From Amycolatopsis taiwanensis DSM 45107 (GTDB lineage: Bacteria > Actinomycetota > Actinomycetes > Mycobacteriales > Pseudonocardiaceae), in NCBI RefSeq assembly GCF_000519205.1, contig NZ_KI912600.1, positions 91,073 through 155,072 on the forward strand: a DNA stretch of 64,000 nt, in the 5' to 3' direction. Made by a program: the position numbers and the translations under genes. Shown piece after piece: positions 58,994 through 64,000 of the stretch; position 1 is the stretch's first letter, and every line of letters starts with the position of its first letter. A model generated the notes under the pieces. That model had not been told where the DNA came from. It was given only the letters and a program-made list of their open reading frames with translations, and did no database searches.

Positions 58994-59917
58994 GTGCTGA
59001 ACCCTGTCCACCTGCGCACTCTCGCCACCGTGGTCCGCACCGGCTCGTTCGCGGATGCGGCACGGCAGCTCGGCTACACGGGTTCCGCGGTGTCCCAGCA
59101 GATCGCCGCGCTGGAACGGGCCGTGAAGCTGCCGCTGTTCGAACGGGGCGCCCACAGCGTCCGGCCCACGCCCGTCGCGGCGTTTCTGGCCGGCCACGCC
59201 CGTGACGCGCTCGCGGCGCTGGAGCAGCTCGACGACGAACTGCGCGCGCTTGCCTCGGGATGGCGGGGACGGTTGCGGCTGGGCAGTTTCCCCACGGCGA
59301 GCGAGCGCCTGCTGCCCGCGTGCCTGGCCGCCTACGCGCCGGCGCATCCGGCCGTGGAGGTCCGCCTCGACGAGGGTGAGCCGGAGGAACTGATGCCGTT
59401 GCTGGGTGACGGTGAACTCGACCTGGCCGTGGTCTTCTCCTACGACCTGGTGCCGCGCCGGTGGCCATCGGGACTTCAGGCGACACCGTTGCTGCACGAG
59501 GAACTGGTGCTGTTGCTGCCCCGTGATCACCGGCTCGCCGGAGCCGGCACCGTCGAACTCGCCGAACTGGCCGACGAGACGTGGGTCGCCACGCGCGAGG
59601 GCACGGCCGCCGTCTTGTGCGTCTCCCGGCTGTGCGCCGCCGCCGGTTTCGAGCCGCGGATCGACTACCGCAGCAACGACTACGCCGTCATCCGCGGGTT
59701 CGTGCGCGCGGGTCTGGGCATCGCGCTGGTGCCCGCGCTGGGCTACCGCGAAACCGAATCGGTCGTCGCGGTGCGCCTCGCCGGCAGCGACGCTCGACGG
59801 CACATCACCGCGCTGCACCGTGCGACGGCCGTGAACCCCGTCGTGGCGGACGCGGTGACCGCGCTGCGCGACGCGGCACGTGCGCTGACCCGGGAATTGC
59901 CCGTGGTGGCAGCGTAA
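58994..59917 (+). CDS. LysR family transcriptional regulator
   Basis: GTG at 58994 gives 307 aa starting VLNPVHLRTLATVVRTGSFA with HTH DAARQLGYTGSAVSQQIAAL. The effector domain starts RGRLRLGSFPTASERLLPAC and contains GDGELDLAVVFSYDLVPRRW. CAAGC-N9-GCTTG in the 138-bp gap to the E1 gene is a possible LysR site. Likely regulates the divergent dehydrogenase gene. Confidence 0.9.
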   Translation: MLNPVHLRTLATVVRTGSFADAARQLGYTGSAVSQQIAALERAVKLPLFERGAHSVRPTPVAAFLAGHARDALAALEQLDDELRALASGWRGRLRLGSFPTASERLLPACLAAYAPAHPAVEVRLDEGEPEELMPLLGDGELDLAVVFSYDLVPRRWPSGLQATPLLHEELVLLLPRDHRLAGAGTVELAELADETWVATREGTAAVLCVSRLCAAAGFEPRIDYRSNDYAVIRGFVRAGLGIALVPALGYRETESVVAVRLAGSDARRHITALHRATAVNPVVADAVTALRDAARALTRELPVVAA

Positions 59918-59998
59918 GGGCGGCTAACGCTGCCACCACGGATTGGCGTGCTTGGCGCCTTGGGCCCGGCACGCCTTATCACCCAGGCTCGGTCGCGT

Positions 59999-61195
59999 TC
60001 AGCGAAGAAGATCGGCGAGGTTGCCGTGGGTCAGCCTGGCCGGCGTGTGTGGTGGTGGGGTTTGCGAGCTGCGGCCGAGGAACAGCGGGCGTCCGTCGAT
60101 GAAGACCGACGAGACGCCGGGGAGATCGCCGAGCGCGAGGGACTCCAGGCCGTCGGTGGCGCGCGAACCGCGGATCGGGCCGATCAGCACGAAGTCGGCG
60201 GGACGCCCCGGTGCGAGCACGCCCACGTCGAGGCCGTGCCGCGCGGCCGTCACGCCGGTCCCGCAGGCCACGGCCTCGGCCGCGTCCACGCCGCACACGC
60301 CGGCCAGATAGGCGATGTTGCGCAGCATCCCGCGCGGGATGACGCCGGTGCCGCCGGGCGTGTCGGTGCCCAGCGTCAGCCGGTCGATGCCACCCGTGGC
60401 CTTGAGGTGGTCGGTGGTCACGATGGTGGCGCGGTGGTTCATCGATGCGCACACCTCCACCGCGCACTCCGGCCGGTCGTCGATCACCGCGCGGATCTCC
60501 TCGTCCGGCATGGGAATCGGGCCGCCGGAGATGTGCGCGACGACGTCGGCGCCGACCGCGGCGACCACCTCGTGACCGGCGATGCGGCTGGAACCCGAAC
60601 GCGAGACGCCACCGGAGTGGATCTTCACCGTGATGCCGCGCTCGCGCGCCCACGCCACGTACTGCTGTGCCTCCCCATCGCCGAGGCGAGACCAGTCGTA
60701 GAAGATGAATTTCGCCTGGTGGACGCCCGCTTCGGCGAGTTGATCGAAGTGGCTCTGGCGCATTCCGGGCACCAGCAGCACCGTTCCGGCGTGCACCCGC
60801 ACACCGGAGGGTCGCACGCGCGCCGTCGTGCGCCGGGACGTGCGCGCCAGCGCTACCACGTCGTCGGCCGTCAGTTCGTCGAAAGGCATTCCGGGCAGGT
60901 GCAACTCGCCCGCGGACACCATCGTCGTGGTGCCGCCCTGCGCGTAGTTGCTGATCCAGTTGAGGCTGTCCTGCGCGGGCGTCCATTCCCCGAACGAGGG
61001 GTGCACGTGCCCGTCGACCAGGCCGGGGATGACCGTGAGTCCGGCGGCGTCCACGACGAAATCGGGGTTCGGGGGTACCTCTCCGATCGCGGCGATCGCC
61101 GCCCCGTCCACCACCAGCGTGGTATCGCGCAGCACTGGCGCGCCGGGCTCACCAGTGGCCAGGACAGCGATGTTTTCGACCAAGGTAGTCGTCAT
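59999..61195 (-). CDS. Enamidase-like amidohydrolase
   Basis: 398 aa, urease superfamily. Metal motif HVH-type in VIPGLVDGHVHPSFGEWTPA (H63, H65), then QGGTTTMVSAGELHLPGMPF, a block I associate with enamidase, which opens 6-oxo-tetrahydronicotinate in anaerobic nicotinate breakdown. Later ligands: FIFYDWSRLG, KIHSGGVSRSG, HISGGPIPMP and LGTDTPGGTGVIP with the catalytic aspartate. It diverges from the NitT/TauT-type importer genes, which could bring in its substrate. N-heterocycle or cyclic amide hydrolysis is inferred. Confidence 0.78.
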   Translation of the reverse strand: MTTTLVENIAVLATGEPGAPVLRDTTLVVDGAAIAAIGEVPPNPDFVVDAAGLTVIPGLVDGHVHPSFGEWTPAQDSLNWISNYAQGGTTTMVSAGELHLPGMPFDELTADDVVALARTSRRTTARVRPSGVRVHAGTVLLVPGMRQSHFDQLAEAGVHQAKFIFYDWSRLGDGEAQQYVAWARERGITVKIHSGGVSRSGSSRIAGHEVVAAVGADVVAHISGGPIPMPDEEIRAVIDDRPECAVEVCASMNHRATIVTTDHLKATGGIDRLTLGTDTPGGTGVIPRGMLRNIAYLAGVCGVDAAEAVACGTGVTAARHGLDVGVLAPGRPADFVLIGPIRGSRATDGLESLALGDLPGVSSVFIDGRPLFLGRSSQTPPPHTPARLTHGNLADLLR

Positions 61196-61306
61196 CCGGG
61201 GACTCCCAACGGTTTACGAACTTGCAACGCCGCCTCCTGAAACGAGGGCTTCCGGGAGAGGGAGGTACAGGCTACATTATCCAAAATCCAATTCAGGGAG
61301 AACGGC

Positions 61307-61366
61307 ATGACGGGCGGTCAACCGCTCCGTAACAGGATGACCGACCCGACCAAGGAGCCCCGATGA
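61307..61366 (+). CDS. Possible 19-residue leader peptide
   Basis: ATG at 61307, 5 nt after GGGAGAAC, encodes MTGGQPLRNRMTDPTKEPR and stops with TGA overlapping the ATG of the substrate-binding protein (ATGA). It contains the TGAC/GTCA repeat at 61308-61320. Could couple translation to the transporter gene. Too short for certainty. Confidence 0.3.
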   Translation: MTGGQPLRNRMTDPTKEPR

Positions 61367-62364
61367 CACTCTCCAGACTCCGTGTGGCGCTCATGAGCTG
61401 TGTCGCGCTGTTGTCGCTCGCCGCGCTCACCGCTTGCGTGAGCGACACGTCAAGCAACTCCGCCCCGCCCGGGCAACCGGGCCTTACGGCGATCCGCATC
61501 TCGGCCACCGGAACCGACAGTCTCCCGTTCATGGCCACGATCCAGCTGGCCCAGAACAAGGGCTGGTTCTCCGAGCAGGGCGTCGACGTCTCGCTGTATT
61601 CCGGCAGCGGGGGTGGAAACACGCTGCGTCCGGTGTCCACAGGGGACGCTGACATCGCGATCGCGGGTAACACGTCCGTGGTGCTGGCCGCGCAGAAGGC
61701 CGACTCGGGCATCAAGATCGTCGCCCCCTGGTTCCAGGTCAACGACTTCTCCTTCATCGGTCCGCAGAAGGTTTCCCTCGACGGTGCGACGTTCGGCTTC
61801 TCCTCGGCGGGTTCGACCACCGAACTCATCACGAAAGCCTTGCAGGCCAAGCACCCCGGACTGCAGACGATCGGGGTCGGGCAGTCCGGCGAGAACTGGG
61901 CCGCCGCCAAGGCCGGCCGCATCACCGCGGGCTGGGCAATGCACCCGTTCATCAACCAGATGGAAGAGCAGCAGGGCGCACAGGTCGTTCTGGACAGTCG
62001 CACCGAGATCGGTGACTTCCCGGCCGATCTGGTCGCCGTCAACACCCAGTTCGCCGCCGCGCACCCGGAGGCGGTGAGCGCGTTCTTCACCGCGATGGCC
62101 AAGACGTTCAACTACGTCGCGACCGATCCGGCCAATGCCGCCAAGGACCTCGCGCCGATGCTGAAGGTCGACGCCGGCGTGTTGCAGCGCGGCATCGAGC
62201 AGACCCCCGAGCCCGCCAAGGCGTACTCGCTCAAAGTCGACCCGGCCGGCCTGAAGAACCTGTCCGACCTCATGGTTCAGGCCGGCTTCATCAAGGCGCC
62301 AGTGGATTGGACCACCGCGCTGGATCAGCAGTACCTGCCCGCCACCGACCGAACGACCATGTGA
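61363..62364 (+). CDS. ABC transporter substrate-binding lipoprotein, NitT/TauT (SsuA/NMT1) type
   Basis: 333 aa. Lipoprotein signal VALMSCVALLSLAALTAC with the modified cysteine at about 24. Mature domain has LPFMATIQLAQNKGWFSEQG (SsuA-type start), TGDADIAIAGNTSVVLAAQK, and TFGFSSAGSTTELITKALQA. Related proteins bind sulfonates, nitrate, thiamine precursors or aromatic acids. AAGGAG precedes the start by 6 nt. It is the first full gene of the importer operon divergent from the enamidase-like gene. Confidence 0.88.
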   Translation: MTLSRLRVALMSCVALLSLAALTACVSDTSSNSAPPGQPGLTAIRISATGTDSLPFMATIQLAQNKGWFSEQGVDVSLYSGSGGGNTLRPVSTGDADIAIAGNTSVVLAAQKADSGIKIVAPWFQVNDFSFIGPQKVSLDGATFGFSSAGSTTELITKALQAKHPGLQTIGVGQSGENWAAAKAGRITAGWAMHPFINQMEEQQGAQVVLDSRTEIGDFPADLVAVNTQFAAAHPEAVSAFFTAMAKTFNYVATDPANAAKDLAPMLKVDAGVLQRGIEQTPEPAKAYSLKVDPAGLKNLSDLMVQAGFIKAPVDWTTALDQQYLPATDRTTM

Positions 62365-63179
62365 GAGCCTTTATGCCGACTCCAACCGACATCGAGCTCA
62401 AGGACGTCCGCATCGCCTTCCCGACCGCTTCGGGCACCGAACTGGTCGCGGTGGACGGAGTTCACCAGCACATTCCCGAGCGCACCTTCGTCTCCATCGT
62501 GGGACCCAGTGGCTGCGGCAAGTCCACGCTGCTCGCCGCGGTCGCCGGCCTCCAGAAGGTGACCTCCGGTTCGGTCCGGATCGGCGATCGCCCAGTCAAC
62601 GGCCCGGACCGGGCCGTGGGCCTGGTGTTCCAGGAGGACTCGACGCTGCCGTGGCGCACGGTTGTAGACAACGTGCGCTTCGCCATGCAGGTCGCGGGGG
62701 TGAGCAAGGCCGAGCAGCTGGAACGGGCCGCCGCCGCCATCGAACTGGTGGGGCTCAAGGGTTTCGAGAAGTCCCGGCCCACCGAGCTCTCCGGCGGCAT
62801 GCGGCAGCGGGTCGCACTGGCCCGCACGCTCGCGCTGCGTCCCTCGGTGGTGCTGATGGACGAGCCGTTCGCCGCGCTCGACCAGCAGACCCGCATCCTG
62901 CTCGGCGCCGAGGTGCTGCGCATCTGGCGGCAGACCCACCAGACGGTCCTGTTCGTCACGCACGACATCGCCGAGGCGATCCTGCTGTCCCAACAGGTCT
63001 GGGTCATGTCCTACCGGCCGGGCCGCATCATCGATGTCGTCGACGTGGACCTGCCCGAGGAGCGCAGCCCCGACATCGTGTCGACCCCGGACTTCAACCG
63101 GTTGCAGAACCGGATCTGGAGTTCCCTGCAGGCGGAGTCGATGCGCGGGTTCGCCAGCGAGTCCAGGGCAGCCTCGTGA
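62361..63179 (+). CDS. ABC transporter ATP-binding protein, NitT/TauT type
   Basis: GTG 62361 overlaps the upstream stop (GTGA), giving 272 aa; ATG 62373 is the alternative. Walker A GPSGCGKSTL, Q-loop VGLVFQEDSTLPWRTVVDNV, signature ELSGGMRQRVALARTLALRP, Walker B VVLMDEPFAALDQQTR and switch histidine FVTHDIAEAI are all intact. SsuB/TauB-like. The next open frame (63176) overlaps its stop by four bases. Confidence 0.92.
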   Translation: MRAFMPTPTDIELKDVRIAFPTASGTELVAVDGVHQHIPERTFVSIVGPSGCGKSTLLAAVAGLQKVTSGSVRIGDRPVNGPDRAVGLVFQEDSTLPWRTVVDNVRFAMQVAGVSKAEQLERAAAAIELVGLKGFEKSRPTELSGGMRQRVALARTLALRPSVVLMDEPFAALDQQTRILLGAEVLRIWRQTHQTVLFVTHDIAEAILLSQQVWVMSYRPGRIIDVVDVDLPEERSPDIVSTPDFNRLQNRIWSSLQAESMRGFASESRAAS

Positions 63180-63352
63180 CACCCGCAGCGTCAACTCGCG
63201 GCTGGCAGGACGACCACACGGCGCGCCGCCGACAGGCCCCGCTATCGGGTTGGCAGGGCGCCGGTAAGGACGACGTGACTCGAACTCGTCAGGAGCGCCC
63301 TGGCGACACGATCGCGGTCGCGCGCAAACTCGCGGAGGGGGCAGCCTCATGA
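63176..63352 (+). other. Conserved intercistronic element, copy B / 58-codon small ORF
   Basis: GTG at 63176 overlaps the ATPase stop (GTGA) and TGA at 63350-63352 overlaps the permease ATG (ATGA). The frame encodes VTPAASTRGWQDDH, ARRRQAPLSGWQGAGKDDVT and RPGDTIAVARKLAEGAAS; 37 of 58 residues match copy A at 19378-19205. RNA features: hairpin CCCG-CTAT-CGGG (63238-63249) and stem CAGGGCGC (63254-63261) with GCGCCCTG (63295-63302). In copy A the same pairing is kept with an A-U to G-C double change and a C-G to U-G change. The conserved 3' end holds the ribosome site of the permease. Its exact fit between two coupled genes is unusual for a riboswitch and for a random repeat. Confidence 0.65.
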
Positions 63353-64000
63353 CGGTGCAGAGCCAGACGCGTCCCAGTGAACAGCAGGCGCCCGCCGCCG
63401 GGCCGTCCCGGCGGCGTCGGCGCCGGATCGGCGACGGCACCCGTAGTTTCGCCGCCACCGTCGGGCTTCTCGTCCTGCTGGGCCTTCTGCTCCAGGCCGG
63501 CGGGGCGCTCGGCTGGTGGCCGGGCTCGACCCTGCCGAAACCCTCCGACGTCGTCCCGATCGCGCTGAACCTGCTCGGCGATCCGACGTTCTGGGGCGAC
63601 TTTGGCCGCAGTGCCGTGGAAATCCTCGGCTCGGTCGCCTTCGGGGTCACCGCCGGTCTGCTGATCGGCGTGCTGTTCTGGAAGATGCCCGGCGTCGGAC
63701 GGGTCTTCGAGCCCTACCTGGTCGCGTTCTACTCGGTGCCGCTGGTGTTGTTCTACCCGATGCTGATCGTCATGGTCGGCATCAACGTGTGGTCGGTCAT
63801 CATCATCGGCACCGTCATGGCCGGTATCCCGATGGCCGTCAACACCTGGGTCGGCCTGTCCGGAATCCGGCCGGTCTACCTGAAACTGGCGAAGTCGGTG
63901 GGCTGCAGCCAGGTGCAGACGCTGGTGCGGGTGGCGCTTCCGGCCGCCGCGCCGATGGTCTTCGCCGGTCTGCGCCTTGGCACCTCCTACGCGCTGATCG
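63349..64000 (+). CDS. ABC transporter permease, NitT/TauT type (partial)
   Basis: ATG 63349 overlaps the preceding small frame. At least 217 residues up to the window edge. A basic, disordered start (PSRRRRRRIGDG) precedes helices FAATVGLLVLLGLLLQAGGA, LGSVAFGVTAGLLIGVLFW and VFYPMLIV-like VLFYPMLIVMVGINVWSVII. The EAA-like loop is KLAKSVGCSQVQTLVRVALP. SsuC/TauC family. The C-terminus lies outside the window. Confidence 0.88.
   Translation, partial: MTVQSQTRPSEQQAPAAGPSRRRRRRIGDGTRSFAATVGLLVLLGLLLQAGGALGWWPGSTLPKPSDVVPIALNLLGDPTFWGDFGRSAVEILGSVAFGVTAGLLIGVLFWKMPGVGRVFEPYLVAFYSVPLVLFYPMLIVMVGINVWSVIIIGTVMAGIPMAVNTWVGLSGIRPVYLKLAKSVGCSQVQTLVRVALPAAAPMVFAGLRLGTSYALI

Noticed and set aside
1-64000. 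tRNA, rRNA or complete insertion sequence
   Set aside because: No CCA-ending cloverleaf, rRNA blocks, DDE transposase or flanking inverted repeats were recognised by eye; a tRNAscan or ISfinder run could still find short ones.

Overview
The window is high-GC DNA with actinobacterial features: many GTG starts, start/stop overlaps of the ATGA and GTGA kind, dense TetR/SDR gene pairs, a DasR-type operator and a DUF222/HNH (13E12-type) gene. Arrays of 21-bp intergenic repeats and the gene content would fit a Pseudonocardiales genome such as Amycolatopsis, but this genus call is inference. No rRNA, tRNA, CRISPR array, phage or complete insertion sequence was seen. The genes look like chromosomal accessory and catabolic content with several decayed genes.

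Layout. 1-700: remnants of an amine oxidase and an MFS gene, then a MarR regulator. 1299-6618 (minus): a hydantoin/ureide-type operon of cyclic amidohydrolase, IclR regulator, an internally deleted urocanase remnant, an M20 carbamoylase and an MHS-type transporter. 6970-7752: SnoaL/cupin fusion. 7937-12487: arsenic-type locus, with an ArsR-GNAT fusion divergent from two flavoprotein oxidoreductases and an MFS efflux pump. 12972-18745: TetR/oxidoreductase pairs, an aldo-keto reductase and two SDRs. 18935-24133: small membrane proteins, a DJ-1 protein with a divergent GlxA-type regulator, an alkylsulfatase-like MBL enzyme and its TetR. 24406-26363: a patch of small orphan genes including a frameshifted SUKH immunity-like gene. 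26402-29303: MMPL exporter and TetR. 29693-34290: a DasR-box-preceded dasABC-like sugar importer with a GH3 N-acetylhexosaminidase. 34309-38836: VOC protein, truncated histidine kinase, AI-2E and DMT family membrane proteins, ChaB/Rho_N protein. 38889-39312: three arrays of 21-bp repeats. 39523-41936: Tat-exported MBL protein, TetR, secreted I36-type inhibitor. 41952-49437 (minus): a LacI-controlled nucleoside catabolic locus (psuG, PfkB kinase, P450, NCS1 permease, nucleoside hydrolase, 2OG-Fe(II) oxygenase). 49811-56515: SDR, methyltransferase, cytidine deaminase, broken DUF222/HNH gene, nucleotidyltransferase, TetR and NmrA-like reductase. 56651-64000: fused E1 alpha/beta dehydrogenase, LysR, enamidase-like amidohydrolase and a NitT/TauT-type ABC importer that runs off the end.

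The best candidate for something undescribed is a 174-nt element present twice (19205-19378 minus; 63176-63349 plus). Each copy fills the gap between two cistrons almost exactly. The copies align without gaps, stay open as a 58-codon frame, and show base-pair covariation in a predicted stem. The second is the modified-nucleoside locus at 41952-49437, where two near-identical 15-bp operators sit in front of its two catabolic operons.
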